Of a stretch of DNA of 64,000 nucleotides, positions 11,525-24,284 are shown one piece after another (positions within the stretch are counted from its first letter, which is position 1; each line of letters opens with the position of its first letter). Location of the stretch: NCBI GenBank assembly GCA_027475525.1, contig JAMWFC010000046.1, positions 1,364,001 through 1,428,000 on the forward strand. The letters run 5' to 3'. The notes below the pieces were generated by a model. The model ran no database searches. It was given only the letters and a program-made list of their open reading frames with translations, and was not told the origin of the DNA. This DNA comes from Macrolepiota albuminosa. Taxonomy: Eukaryota; Basidiomycota; Agaricomycetes; Agaricales; Agaricaceae. The position numbers and the translations under genes are program-made.

Positions 11525-13328
11525 ATGGGCTACATTCCCCGACACGCCTTAGAAAACCTCAAGAAATACGCCTATAAAGGCGTTGATAAGTGAGTAGCTA
11601 TCGTTCCTTGTTAGTTAACCCAACGTTTCTCATGATTGAATCCCTGTGGCGAATAGATCTATCATATCACGATATGTATTGAATCCATATTGGACTTGGC
11701 TTGTCACGCTCTTTCCATTGAACATCGCACCCAATACAGTAAGTGATCGCTTGTACTAGAACTATGCCGATTTACGGTAGGTCGTATTTGACAGATTACG
11801 CTGACTGGGCTTACGATCGTATTTCTTAACTTTTTTACAATGATCTATTATGATCCATTATACCTCACGGAAAAAGGCGGGGCGACAGGGCCTCCTAATT
11901 GGATATATTTCACGTATGTGTCGAGTTGTCTCGTGAAAATGGTATGGTATTGAGATATAAAAACAGATGGGCGTTCGGATTATTTGCATATCAAAGCCTT
12001 GATGCTATAGATGGGTACGTTCTAGACAGGTTAAAATCACATTGTGTTTCATTTTCATGTATGTAGCAAACAAGCACGACGGACAGGTATGGCTGGGCCG
12101 TTGGGAGAAATGTTCGATCATGGTGCGTTGTACTTTGTGACCTTGCTTTACTTTACTTTTTTCAAGTTGTTCTGTTTTGCTCCTAGGTTGTGACGCTATG
12201 AACACTACTGTGAGTTGGAATCCCTCATTTCATTATAGAGAGTTCATTTTAACCCAAAATAAAGCTTGAAGTGCTTCTCGCCTCCCAAGCGCTGAACCTT
12301 GGACGCTCTTGGTGGACTGTTGCGTCCCAAATTGCAACCCTTGCTAACTTTTACCTTACCACCTGGGAAGAATATCACACCGGTTCAGTCACTTGTTCAT
12401 CAACCTGAGAGCCTTGGGACGAATTTGTTTTACTCTAGGTCAGCTATATCTAGGGGTGTTTTCCGGACCAGTTGAGGGTATCATCATGATTGTTTCTATC
12501 TATCTTCTTTCAGGAATTTATGGTAACAAATGACTTTATCTGCTCTCCGTCCTAATTAATGTGATTTTAGGCCCTTCTCTCTGGGACCAAAAGATTTTCA
12601 CTGTTACCTGGCTCGAACATATACCCTTAATCTCAAAATTGCCTAATTTACCTCTTAACGAATCATTCATGGTATTTGGTGCCTTCGGACTAGCGTTCAA
12701 CATCATCTCCAGGTTTGTATCACTCCCCTCTTGTATTTATGCTCACCAACATCTTACCCAGCTATTCAAACGTGCGTCGTGCCATGAAAGCCTCTGGAAA
12801 AAGTACCATCCAGCCTCTTCTATTACTCCTTCCCTTTGTCGTTGCGGCTGGCATCCAGATCTCATGGCTCGCGCAGCCGAGCTACAATAGGTCTGCCATC
12901 ATCAACTCCCCGAATTTTGTCCCTTTCCTCTGTGCATGGGGTTTGCAGTTCGCGCATCAGGTGGGCAGGATGATTCTGGCACACGTCACAAGCACGCCGT
13001 TCCCCCGCTGGGATTGGATATGGATTTGGAGTATAATTGGAGCCTTGGATGCGAATCTACCGAGGATTCTTGGGCGGTACGTTGTCTTTGTTCCCTTATA
13101 CTCTCGATGTCTTGATTATACTTCATAATCAGGGGCCCCATCATTCAAGTGACTCTGAAAAGCGCCACAATCTTCATTTGGGTGACGCTTGCGCTTTCGT
13201 TGTTCTTCTACATTCGGTTCTGTGCGCTGGTCATCAATGACATCACGAACTACATGGGTATTGCGTGTTTCACTGTAAGAAAGAAGGACCGGGATGGCGT
13301 GTGGCGAAAGAAGGATTTTAAGGCTTGA
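11525..13328 (+). CDS. Choline/ethanolamine phosphotransferase (CPT1/EPT1 family), 415 aa
   Basis: An integral membrane enzyme of the ER/Golgi that transfers phosphocholine or phosphoethanolamine from its CDP derivative to diacylglycerol, the last step of the Kennedy pathway. Eleven exons join in phase to 415 residues, close to the yeast proteins. The N-terminus MGYIPRHALENLKKYAYKG and the following LNPYWTWLVTLFPLNIAPN are typical. The CDP-alcohol phosphotransferase signature DG-x2-AR-x8-G-x3-D-x3-D is visible as DGKQARR...GEMFDHGCDAMN, spread over three exons. Several hydrophobic segments follow (FVVAAGIQISWLA, IFIWVTLALSLFFYI). Sequence alone does not decide between choline and ethanolamine preference. 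Confidence 0.92.
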
Positions 13329-13507
13329 TCTTGCGTCAATATTATTCGTACACACGCGTCAACGTGTCAATGGCTTTAGAATTTGCAAGTCGCAAACTCT
13401 ACCTCATTCGTCGGGTTTAGAAATATATGACGATTTAGACTTGAACCCCAGTGAATTGTGTTTACTACACTCGAAAATGACATTTTAGATGTTGGGTCAT
13501 GAAGGAA

Positions 13508-13546
13508 TTCAGGAAATTCCTGAAATCTCTCGAGCTTCTCGAGAGA
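13508..13546. repeat. Two adjacent perfect palindromes
   Basis: TTCAGGAA-A-TTCCTGAA (13508-13524) is followed at once by TCTCTCGAG-CTT-CTCGAGAGA (13526-13546). They lie 180 bp downstream of the phosphotransferase stop and could form RNA hairpins in its 3' UTR. No known function. Confidence 0.6.
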
Positions 13547-13549
13547 GGA

Positions 13550-14132
13550 ACATGTATGTAATTCTCAACATGTAATTCTCAAGTTTTACACAAATTGAAT
13601 GTGTAGCTACAGATTTTTTGTTACTTTCCTTAAGTAATAGGATTTTTTCCCCTCTGAATTGTTTCTAGATACACATCATTCAAACTATACAGAAAATGGG
13701 CTATTGAAATGCCTGCGCATGGGAACAAGTGCATGATCTATTATCATGAAAAAATCTTCTTTGATAAGGACAGTTTGACTTGCGTCATGCGCAGAGCTGT
13801 CATGCCCCCTCCAAAACTACGTAAGGATATTTTCTGCCTCAAGATGGCCTGATAGAACATGTTTGTACGGGGAAACAGCATCTTTGCAATGAAACAAGGC
13901 AGATTTGTTTGGGAGAAAAAATGCCAAGACCAAGAGATACAGGACTGACAAAGCAAGATATCAAGCACAGGCAGCAGAACAGTGGCCCGTAATAGCACGT
14001 TGTGAATATCCATGCATTTTAAAAAGGAACAAATACACGCTCAAACTGCTGATGATCAGTCTTTAAATCCTATTGTTACGAGCCCACATGTAGTGACGAT
14101 CAAATCCACCAAAATGAGGATTTAAGCGGGAT
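13550..14132. other. No supportable gene
   Basis: This is the intergenic stretch between two convergent genes. A minus frame of 89 codons at 13744-14013 has no recognisable features. The region presumably holds 3' UTRs. Confidence 0.5.
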
Positions 14133-14960
14133 TTAAGAGGTCAACGTAAGAAGAGTATACCTATAAAAGTACTTCGTAATCGTAACAATAGCGTGAAAAT
14201 CAATCTTTACTTACGTGGTTGGCACACTTGATTGTTTCAAGCCATCAATCTCGAGAGGAAAGCCCAAATGGCCGTCGATAGATGCCACGCTGAAAAAGAG
14301 TCCGACGGTCAGCCTTTACAATGAAAGATTAGAATAGGAAAGAATACCTACCGAGTGAACACATCTGTATTTAACAAGTCCAGAGCACCTACCGGAATAA
14401 TGGCAAGCGACGCGTTCGCTCCCTGAGGGAGAGAGACATCGCCAAAGATGCCTGAGTTTGCTGTGCCGAGGGGTGGAATGACAAAAGGAGTGGAGAAGGT
14501 GTGGTCGAATGTGGCAAAAGCGGTGCCGTTGAGCCCTGCAGAACTCACCACGCGATCGATGCTTAACTCGAAAGGAAGCGGGTTTTTGACTGTGAGATCC
14601 GGTTTCTATCAGTTAGTAGATTCAGATATACGATCACGACTAACCATCGAAATCAACTCTTGGACGGCTGTTAGTAGAGAAGGACTAAAGTCACTATGAA
14701 CTCACTGGACTTGATTGTCAAGCAATGATTCAAGCTGCGGAAAAGTAATAGTCAGACCTTGTTTCCAACCTAAGAATACACGGTCACGAAAAAGCGCATA
14801 CAGTGAGGGTAACGTCAATGTGTTGAACGATGCCGATCCCAAACAAGTCAATGATTGCACCAATCGTCAGACCGTTGATCGTTTCCGAGGAAACGGGGGC
14901 GGCGGCAGCGAAGAAGAGCTGCAGAGACACAAATGACGCAAAGAAGGTTCCAAAGCGCAT
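14133..14960 (-). CDS. Small secreted protein with LEA14-like motif (paralogue A), 180 aa
   Basis: Six exons on the minus strand (14960-14802, 14734-14706, 14658-14645, 14589-14352, 14289-14215, 14160-14133) give 180 residues. Residues 1-21 are a signal peptide (MRFGTFFASFVSLQLFFAAAA). The segment VDFDVKNPLPFELSIDRV resembles the start of LEA14/WHy-type beta-sandwich domains, which often contain a F-x-V-x-NP-x-P-F core; this is a family-level guess. Exon sizes are identical to the gene at 16942-17765 except for 3 nt in the last exon, including a 14-nt micro-exon, so the two are duplicates. A TATAAAA sits 74 bp upstream of the start. Function unknown. Confidence 0.8.
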
Positions 14961-15033
14961 TGTTGAATAATGCAAGGGTCACAGTTGAGAATTTGGGACT
15001 TTCTCAAGAGTACTCAATGTCTTGAAGAATGTG

Positions 15034-15040
15034 TTTTATA
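15034..15040 (-). promoter_or_regulatory. TATA box of secreted paralogue A
   Basis: TATAAAA on the minus strand, 74 bp upstream of the ATG at 14960. The paralogue has the same element at a similar distance. Confidence 0.5.
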
Positions 15041-16860
15041 GAAGAAAGCCTTCGTGTGAGCGCACCAGAACGTGGAAAGGATCATTCTATAGGAGTGCAG
15101 TGACTGGTAAACTTTCAAAGAAAAGTTATGACTCCACATGGTTGACCCCCACATTGAGTTTTTGTTGGGCACGGTCAGATGATCTCAAGGTTGGCAAAGA
15201 TGCTCGACGTAAAACGCTTATTGGCGTTTGAGCCAAGCGTGCCCAAAGCGACTTCCCCAGATTATGTTCAGGAAAAGTGCGAGTCATGTAAAGCCTACTC
15301 ACATAGTTAAAGACCGCCCCGTAAAGTATTCTTCCGACATTTGTACAATGTAAGAGGGGCTTCATGTCACGTTGATGACGGGCTCGGATGTTCCAAGATT
15401 CAGAAGATTCCAGAGGTTTTCACATGTCATAGTGATAAGCCGGAAACATCAAAATTTTACAAACACAACCAGGGCGAATACCGGGAAAGGAAGAATGGCT
15501 AGAAGTGGTGACAAACGCTGCCATCAGTCAAAGAGGCACTAATTACTCTGTTACCCGTTCGAACGAACTGAGTATATAACTCCATAACTCAGGATCCTGA
15601 CGTTTTCCAGCAAGGTTCCACGGCTTGTCAAAATATGTGTGATGGAAAACATGAAGGTGTCGAGATATGAGAAAATAACCTGGAACATATGATCGGTTTG
15701 CGGGGCTGAAACGGGACTTCTCGGCAGTAGCACAGTAGTATAAGGGAATTCAGCATAAACAATTCCATGAATTCGAAACGATGGATTGGAGGTTCAAGTT
15801 AGAAAGTGAATCGATTCAAGTGCCCTTTGACCTTCGGAGATTTGCGTAATCCTGAGATAAACCACGTCGCAAATCAATTCAGCGGACTTATTTTAATTCT
15901 CATCAATTTCATCAAAGTGATACTTATTACGGATTGTCACACCAAACAGAAGTTTATCCTTTACAGGTCCTCCCCAGCTGCACAAGGCATTTAAAGACTT
16001 ATAATGGACTTGCTCAGTAGTGTATCCAACCTGTACTTAACATCTGGAGTTAAAATATTACATATAGATTGAAACCGGGAACAGTCTTTCTGAAAGACGT
16101 ATATTTCTACTTAATGATATCGATCAAGCAATTGCCATACAATGGCATGTTCAATCCACCCAAAATTTTGAGATCGCAGGAGCACTAGTATTATTGAACT
16201 CGAGTACAGAAGGATCAGAGATACAGACCTCTGGATCTCTTAAGAAACCACATTTTGGCAGCTCACTGTGATTTTGCAACCCAGTACACGCGATAGTACC
16301 AACCTCGATCAGATTACTTACTAGTGCGTATTAATCTCTGTGTTACCGTTCCATATTCCAACAGAGGGCAGCATTTGTCGCCACTTCTAGCCCATTTTCC
16401 CTTATTGGGAAATTCGCCCTGGACCCTTAATTCACGATTCACTGCAGAGGACCCTGTAAAACTGGATGCGTTTCAAATCGGACATCGGCTCGCCATCATT
16501 ACATATGTACGCAGGTCATCTGAGCACAAGGAATTTAAACACAGTCACATGCAGTACAACTATCTGACCTCACGGGGTGTGTTATTGAAATATATGAGTG
16601 CAGGAGTTTACACGACTCGCACTTCTCCTGAGCCTTACAATCAGACAAGTCCCTTGGGCAAGCTAAAGTGCCATTTTTGCGTCAGAGCATTTTTCGCCAT
16701 AGAATTTTTGCCCGTGCGTCTTGTCAACCTCGAAATCACCTGATTGTGCCAACAACTAATGTGGGGACAGCCATCTGGATTTTCAACTTCTCTTTGAAGG
16801 CTTACCAGTCCCTTGGACCACCATAGAATGTTCCTTTCCGCTTAAGCGAAGACTTTTTTC

Positions 16861-16867
16861 TATAAAG
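16861..16867 (+). promoter_or_regulatory. TATA box of secreted paralogue B
   Basis: TATAAAG, 75 bp upstream of the ATG at 16942. Its position matches the TATA box of the divergent paralogue. Confidence 0.5.
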
Positions 16868-16941
16868 CGATTTCTCGAAGACGTTGAGTTGTCTCGAGGA
16901 AGTCCCGAATTCTCAACTGCGGACCCTTACATAACTCAATA

Positions 16942-17765
16942 ATGCGCTGTGGAACATTCTTTGCGTCACTTTTGTCTCTGCAGTTCCTCTTCGCTGCCGC
17001 TGTCCCCGCCGCCTTAGAAACCCCCGGCGGTCTGACAATTGGTGCAATCATTAACTTGCTTGGGATCGGCATCGTTCGACACATAAACGTGACCATCACT
17101 GTACGCCGTCTTTTCCGTAACCGCGAATTGTTATGTTGAAAACAAGATCTGACGATCACTTTCCGCAGCTTGAAACGTTGGTCGACAATCAAGTCCAGTG
17201 AGTTCGCAGTGACTTTAGTCATCCCTACCTAACAGACCGCCAAAAGAGTTGATTTTGATGGTCCGTCTGTGACTGTTATCTGAATCTACCAATGTAATGA
17301 CATCGGGTCTCATAGCCAAGAACCCGCTTCCGTTTGAGTTGAGCATCGACCGTGTCGTGAGCTCTGCAGGGCTCAACGGCACTGTTTTTGCGGCATTCGA
17401 CCATACCTTCTCCACCCCTTTTGTCATCAAATCTCTTCACACAGCGAACTCAGGCATATTCGGCAATGTCTCTCTTCCTCAAGGAGCGTTGGCGTCGCTT
17501 TCTATTATTCCTGTGGGTGCTCTAGATTTGTTGAATACGGATGTGTTCGTTCGGTAGGTATTCTTTCTTGTTTTATGTATCGCCGTAAATGCTGACCGCA
17601 GACTCTTTTTGTAGCGCGGGAACTATCAACGGCAAGTTGGGCTTTCCTCTTCAGATTGATGGTTTGAAGCAGTCGAATGTACCAACTACGTAAGTCAAGA
17701 CGTTGACACTACTGTGATCCCTACAAAGTACCTTTTATAGGTACGATCTTGCTTTGTCCCCTTAA
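16942..17765 (+). CDS. Small secreted protein with LEA14-like motif (paralogue B), 179 aa
   Basis: Six exons (16942-17100, 17169-17197, 17247-17260, 17316-17553, 17615-17689, 17741-17765) give 179 residues, with the same exon sizes as the inverted paralogue. Residues 1-21 form a signal peptide (MRCGTFFASLLSLQFLFAAAV). GGLTIGAIINLLGIGIV, the AKNPLPFELSIDRV core, the long SSAGLNGT...NTDVF segment and the LGFPLQIDGLKQS block are all shared with the other copy. The 14-nt exon encodes only VDFD and needs a CAAAAG acceptor; using the same acceptor in both copies keeps both frames open, which supports the model. Secretion is inferred from the signal peptide. The biological role is unknown. Confidence 0.8.
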
Positions 17766-18353
17766 ATTCCGATTTTGGTGGATCTGGTCATCAATACATG
17801 TGGTGTCCTGAAAGAAAAGGAGGGTGTACTTGTTTAGTTTTTTCAAAGGCATTCATCATTTGAGACGACGGTACCTACTGAGTTGGTTGTGTATCTTGAA
17901 ATTAAGGTTTTCTGCTACACTGTATAGTCGAAGGCTGAGTTTACAGCGTGTAAGCTCTTTATTTTTTATTTTTTTCTTGGTGGTTCTATTTGTACTAGAC
18001 GTATCTACATTTGTTAAGAAAAGGATGGGGTGTTCTGTGGTGTGCGTTCACTGTGATACTTGTCGGCCCACCTAAGGGAAATAATTTGGAAGTTTGCGGT
18101 CGCATTTCGTAGCCCGCGCTTGATGGCATTACTTAATATATAATTTTGATCTACGACGCAATTTGTCGCCTGACCCAAGGCCTGTGCCCTTATATTCTGG
18201 CTAGAGCATCCTTTGTAATTGGATAACGACGTAGATAAGAACGGGTATCATATATTATTATATTGTAACGACATGGAGGAACTAGTTATACATGGATCAA
18301 AAGGAAAACATTTGATTGGAACTGTCCTGGGTGAAATCGAAAGTTGACCTAAA
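17766..18353. other. No supportable gene
   Basis: This is the convergent intergenic region between paralogue B and SMC4. An 83-codon plus frame at 17824-18075 is Phe/Leu/Arg-rich and has no other features. It is T-rich and probably 3' UTR. Confidence 0.5.
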
Positions 18354-21300
18354 CTATGCCTTCGTCGGAAGGGCAATCAGAGCATGATTATCAATTGAGA
18401 TGCCTACAAAGGAGATCAATGTCTATTGAGGGTATTGAAAGGTCAACATACTACGAGTGGCGTTGGCAGTCTTGTAAATACCAATGAGTCGGTGGCTGAG
18501 TTCAAACATGTCGTTGCTGTTGGTGATGTCGTAAGCGACCTATCCTCAAGATCAGAAAGACGCACCGGAGGGAAATGATGATGAATTGCGCATTCTTCGT
18601 TCGATCTTTGATGTAGTTCGCGACAATTGAGACATTCCGGAAATCAAGCGCAGCATCGATCTCGTCCATGAAGTAGAGAGGCGTGGGCTTAAGTGGTGTT
18701 AGCCTTGTTAGACTGGAAAAGAAAACGTCTGTGATGATTATATACCTTGAAAACATGAAGAGCGAAGACGAGAGCAAGGGAACTCAGAGTCTGTCATCCT
18801 GATGTCTAGCTGCTGTGCGTAAGCCTCCGAGATCGAGACTCACCTTTTCGCCTCCAGACAAATTGGAAATATTCTTCCAACTCTTCTTCGGGGGCATGAC
18901 ACTGAATATGATGCCCTCAGAGAAGGGATCCATGCTATCTACGAGCTCCAGCTCAGCATTTCCACCAAGCGTAATCATCTAGCAGAAGCTGAATGGCTTG
19001 AAAAGAAGAGCACCCAAACAGAAACGAACCTGATACATCTCCTTGAGCTTAAGCGAGATCGTGTTAAAACCGGACATGAACTCGTCTAGGCGTTGTTTTC
19101 TCAGACTGTCATACTTTTGTTTCTGACCATCACGTTCGGCAGTGACGCTGTCGAGGTCCTTAGCACGGTTTAGGAATTCTTCTTCTCGTTTCCGGTATTC
19201 CTTGAGGACACTCAAGTCAGGCTTTGCATTCTTGACCTTTTCTGTAACTTCCAGTTTAGAGATACCTGAAGATCAAATACAAAGTACTTGTACAGACCAT
19301 CGAGCACCTGTTCGTCTACTACCAAATCCCTTTTCTTGAATCGGGCAAGTTCTTCGGGTCGGTACACATATAGTTCTTGTGATGACACTTTGTCTTTGGT
19401 CTTGGACTTTGTAGGGCGAGATCCTTCTGGTTCATGTTTGACTTCATCTTCACCCTGTGTTTCGACTTCCGGTTGCTCGGAGACATTGGAAACATCGGGA
19501 GTCTCCTCGCCGTTTTCATCTTCGTCATCATCGCTAGTGCTAATGTCAGAAGGGGAATATTTAACCTAGATGATATAACCATGTTTCTTACTCAATGACT
19601 TCAAGCCGAAGTTTATCGTGTTCGGTACGCCAATAGTCAATGGTCTTGTAGTTCTCCGCCTTCTCCTTCTCAGTGTCGCCGAGTTGTTGTTTAATTTCCA
19701 GCTTTTACACGGTCAGAATAATCCTTCAAAACTTGGAAGCGGGAACAACAAACCTCTTTTTTTCTGAACTCCGCGATTTCCTGATCCTTGACATCAACTT
19801 CCGCCTTGAGATTGTCAAGATCCTCTTTAGAACTATTCGCTGCGTCCTGCGCGTCGTCAACCTTGGCGCGCAATTGATTAACATAGGTAGTCAACTCCTC
19901 AAAAGTGCCATCAAGTTCTTCCAGTTCAGCCTCAGCTTCTTGGAAACCAACAGTATTACTCTGAATTGCCGTGTCATGTCTTGTCAAATCCTTAATCGCT
20001 TTGGCTTTCGCGACTTCGGCCTTGGTGATCTCGTCGTTCGCAAGGTTGATATGAAGCTTGATACCCTCGACCGTGGATTTTTGCTTGAGCAGACGTGAAC
20101 CTCCGATGTCAAGGATCTTTTGTTCGAGTTCCTTGATCGATGCCTCAACTCGGGCAGATTTAGCTTGAAGCCCCTCCAGTTCACTAGTTGAAGACACAAT
20201 ATCGCCTTCGAGGGCCTTTAACCGGGACAAATCGCCTTTGCTGGGCCCAGCTCTAGCACTAAACAGGAGTGAGGCAAATGCACAAACACTAGCGAGAAGG
20301 AACACGTACTTAACATGTTGAACACGTTTCTCAGCTTCAGCAATCCTCTGCTTTGAATTCTCAATGTCAAGCCCCAGCTTCTGGAACGCAAGATCGACCT
20401 GAGGGCCCGAGTTCCTAAGCCTGTCTAGTTCCTCCTCAGCAACCCTGAGTTCCTCCAAGGCCTGATCAAGGTGCTGTGAAGCATCTCGACTCTCGTGTTC
20501 GTACTTCCTGAGCACCTGCGGACTCACGGCGTCCGCCGCAAGCTTTGAGCTCATCGCACCACGCGCTGGTTGACTTCCACCCCCAGACATCGTACCTGAC
20601 GTCTCAATGAGCTGTCCAGAGAGTGTGACGACCTTCCACCGCTTGGCACCATACGCGATACGATTCGCTTGATCCATGTCCTCCGCAACAAGCGTGTTAC
20701 CAACTGCTTTATAGAATGCCGGAATGAACTTGGGATCTTTGGGTTGGATGAGATCAAAAAGTCTAGGAACATTTTCTGGCGTTGTGATCTTGGCCATAGC
20801 ATTCGAGTTCGTGAGCTTTTCAAGGACCATAAAGGATGCACGACCAATGTTTTGGCTGCGGAGATACTCTATGCATGCTTGGCCTTGCTCTACGCGGTCG
20901 ACGATCATGTGATGCAAAGCCGGAGCAGCAGTTGAGACTGCGATGTCGTATTTATCCGGAATCGTACCAAGACTTCCAAGACGACCCTAAACGTCAATTG
21001 GAAAAAAACGGCAGGTATTTGCACTCCATGACTTACGTGGAAGCCAGATACACGACCGGCGTCCTGGAGACGAGTCAAGGACTCCAAGACACTGTTTCGC
21101 GAGCGGTTATCAGCTTGGGATGCCTTCGCTTCATCGACCTTCTGACGTGCGGAGCTGGCTTTCCTTCTGCATTCGTCGACGATGCATTGAGATTCCTGGC
21201 CCGGGCGAATTAGTAACTGAATGGTTTCTCAAGGCGATGGATGACAATCACCTGGACCTTGCGCTCAGCAGCTTCGAGGTCACGCTGAATATTAACCTTG

Positions 21301-23999
21301 GAACCCTTGAGCTTCTCGTACTCGCGAACCTATGCATATAAAGATAGGCTCAACATCAGATAGTTTTACAGAACGAGAGAATAACGGGAAACTCACTTTG
21401 ACAACATGATCGCTGTTCAAGCCCTGCAAAGTGTCCTGTGCTTCTTGACGCGCGACTTCAAGAGCCTCAGCCTTCTTCACAAGTGCATCTCGTTCACTAG
21501 AGGCGACATCAATCTCAGCTTGCTTCGCGTTGATCTTAGCCGTCCAGGGCTGAAGCTCCTTCTGTTTAATCTCGATTTGGTCATGGAACACCTGTGTCTT
21601 GTCTGGATGGCTACGTCAAGGAAGCAAATACACCAATGAAAGGAAAATCACCTCTAAGGCTATCACGAATGCCCTCTAAGGCTTTCTCCTCCTCAACCAA
21701 CTGAGATTCATAACTGTCAACCTTTTTCTTTTCTCGCTCGATTTTCTCCGTGTACTCTTCCGCGTCACGGACTGCTTTCGCTTTTGCATTAGTGTCCTAA
21801 CTAGAAGTATTAATAAACTTCAAAAACAAAACATCATCCTTATGACTCACGTCCTGAAGCGCCTTCCTCAGTTTCTTTGCCTTGCTTGCCGCGTGTTTTC
21901 GACGTTCTTGAAGTCCAACTTCTTCCTTCTCGCGTGTTGCAAGTTCTTGGGCCGCCACGGCAGCAGCGGCAGCAACTTCCTATCGTGACGTCAGCATGAA
22001 AAGGATCGAATAGCGCATAAAACTATAGACTTACAGCATAAGCAGCCTCACGATCTTTGTAATGCTTCTGAAGTTGCTCAAGGTGATCTATATCATCTTG
22101 ATGACGCTTAGTCTCTTCCTCCAACTCTTTCGATAATTTAACCTGTAGTTAAGACGTGAGCATAGAGCATACGGCTACATAAAAACACACCCACAATATT
22201 CCTATCGAACTCCGCTTCATTGTTGAAACACTTCCATAAGATCCATTGCCAGAGACGAGATTTGGCACGAACAAGCTCGTTCTTAAGCCTGAGGAAATCT
22301 TCCGCCTCTTTCTTCTGAGCCTCCAGCGCTGCCTTCTCCTTCTCGACGATTCGAAGGCGATTGAGCTTCACCATGCGATCCTCCTGTAGACGTTCCATCT
22401 CCACAAGCGACTCGTCGATAGGTTGTTTGAATCTTGATGTACCTATAATGTCTTCCAAGTACTCAAGGAGGCCGTCCTCATGCTCATTGGTAGCTTTAGG
22501 TTTCATCTGCGCAATTGATTCTACTTCACCCTGCATCATAGACGATTAGTTTGGTCAAAAGACAAATAGAGATAGAAGTACCTGGAGGATGAGGAAACGG
22601 TTGTGATCCAAATCGATTCCACGGCCTTTAAGCAGGGCTTGTACCTCAGTGTATGTGCTCGACTTGCCGTTGATTGTGTATCGGCTGGAATTATTCTTGA
22701 AAGCCTGACGTGTGACAACGAGCTGAGATCCCGAGACGATTTCGAAGTCGTCTGGGCCAGGCTATATAAGTGTCGTCAAGTTGAACTGACAGGAGCGTGA
22801 GGTCCAAAGTTTACGTACCAAGTCGATGATCTCGCGGAAGTGAACTTCGACACTGCAGTCGTCGAGGTGAGGATATCTTGCAGAGTTGTGAATGAGCTCT
22901 GAGAGTTTACCCTGACGCATTTTCGAGGCGCGATAGCCAAAAACGAAGAGCAGAGCGTCAATGGTATTAGACTTTCCGGAACCGTTGGGGCCGACGATGG
23001 AAGAGAAAGACTAAGTATAGACGCGTCGTAAGTTGATAAATAGCTGTCACAAAAGTCGTTCACCTTGTGAAATGGTCCTATCTCCTGTCGTCCAGCGTAA
23101 CTCTTGAAATTCACAAGAGCCATCTTATGGATGACCAGACGAGGCTTAGGACCAGCTGGTTCCTCATGTATGACTTGCGGTAGACTAGAGGAAACTGTTA
23201 TGGGAGGGGGATCAAACAAGGAAGTTTCCTCTTCCTCTTCCTCCTGTGCTAAAGCATCTGGTTGCACCTCGGCTGTCTCGTTCGTCGCTTGTCCAGGTGC
23301 TTCCTCTTGCCCGCCCACTTGTACTTGTCCATTACCACTCTCCTGGTCGGTTTCGACTAACTGCGACGTAACCTTTTGAGACCGGGATGGTTGAGCCACT
23401 TTCTTAGAAGCCACAGTTTTCCGCGATTTAGGTTTGAGCTGAGGCTCGTCGTCTGATATTTTCATGACATCATTATCCTCAGTCTTCAGCTTCATAGTTT
23501 CCTCTTCATCCCCCTCCTCCTCCATAGCTTCTTCTTCTGGAGCAGGTACTGGTGCAGCACGCGACGATCGGCCCGAGCGAGTCGAGGAAGGACGATTGCG
23601 ATTGGCCGAGAGCGGTTTGTCCCGTTTCGCCAAAGATGCCGTTCGACGCGTCCTCGGCTTTTTTTCCTCTTCAAGCTCGCTGTCCTTATCCTCCTGAGGC
23701 TCCAGTGACGGACGGACCTTTTTCACTGGCGGCACAGATTCAGCTCCCTCTTCATCGTCCGTCTCAGCCACATCAGGTAATGACCCTCTCGACTGCGTTG
23801 ATGTATGACGCCTCTCTGTAACAGCTACGGGTTTCGTTGATGTTGGTCTTCGCGTTCTAGATGGGGGTTTCGCGACTTCCGTCTGCTTTTCTACGTTTGG
23901 TTCAGCCGTCTGGCCTCTCTTTCGCTTCGATGGAAGTGAAGACGCTTCTGTAGGTTCTACTGAGGCCCTCGTGGAGCGCGATGACCTTCTAGGCGGCAT
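18354..23999 (-). CDS. SMC4: Condensin subunit SMC4
   Basis: An ATPase core subunit of condensin, pairing with SMC2 to compact mitotic chromosomes. It has many exons and I estimate about 1,600 residues, near the upper end for the family. Residues 1 to about 270 are an acidic/basic disordered tail (MPPRRSSRSTRASVEP start). Then follow the conserved start KMALVNFKSYAGRQEIGPFH, Walker A GPNGSGKSNT, and the SMC4-typical LEYLEDIIGTSRFKQPI. A long coiled coil, a hinge (GTIPDKYDIAV and VDRVEQGQACIEYLRSQN) and a second coiled coil come next. The ABC signature NLSGGEK is split by an intron, and Walker B is YFMDEIDAALD. The stop is TAG at 18354-18356. I chose the ATG at 23999; an in-frame ATG at 24035 would add 12 residues. 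The next gene is divergent, 285 bp away. Confidence 0.95.
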
Positions 24000-24284
24000 C
24001 TTGCACAATATTGAGGGCGTACTTAAAGAAAACAACGAGCACGAACGCGTGCCGTCACACTGTCACAGCTAAGTTGATTATCACGCGGTCAAAAATATTA
24101 AACATATCTATTTCGTGGGTTGGTCACTTGTTCCAAGGCTCTTTCCGAAGTTATAAAGGCGCTTGTCTGGTGTCCTTATGTCCATGTCCGTTCCAGATCT
24201 TTCCAACTGATTATAATACTTTGTTTCTACATACTGGATACCTTGCCGTTTAGTTTCGCCCACCGTAGCGTAGCGTAGCTGACC
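24000..24284. promoter_or_regulatory. Shared intergenic region of SMC4 and RdRP
   Basis: Only 285 bp separate the divergent start codons of SMC4 and the RNA-dependent RNA polymerase, so both promoters must overlap here. I saw no clear TATA box; a GTAGCGTAGCGTAGC tandem motif lies just before the RdRP start. Confidence 0.4.

Larger units (their letters stand above)
14961..16941. other. Intergenic region between divergent paralogues
   Basis: About 2 kb separates the two head-to-head secreted-protein genes. Open frames here are short (60-139 codons) and without features. It must contain both promoters. I saw no clear inverted copy of one promoter in the other beyond the similarly placed TATA boxes. 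Confidence 0.5.
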
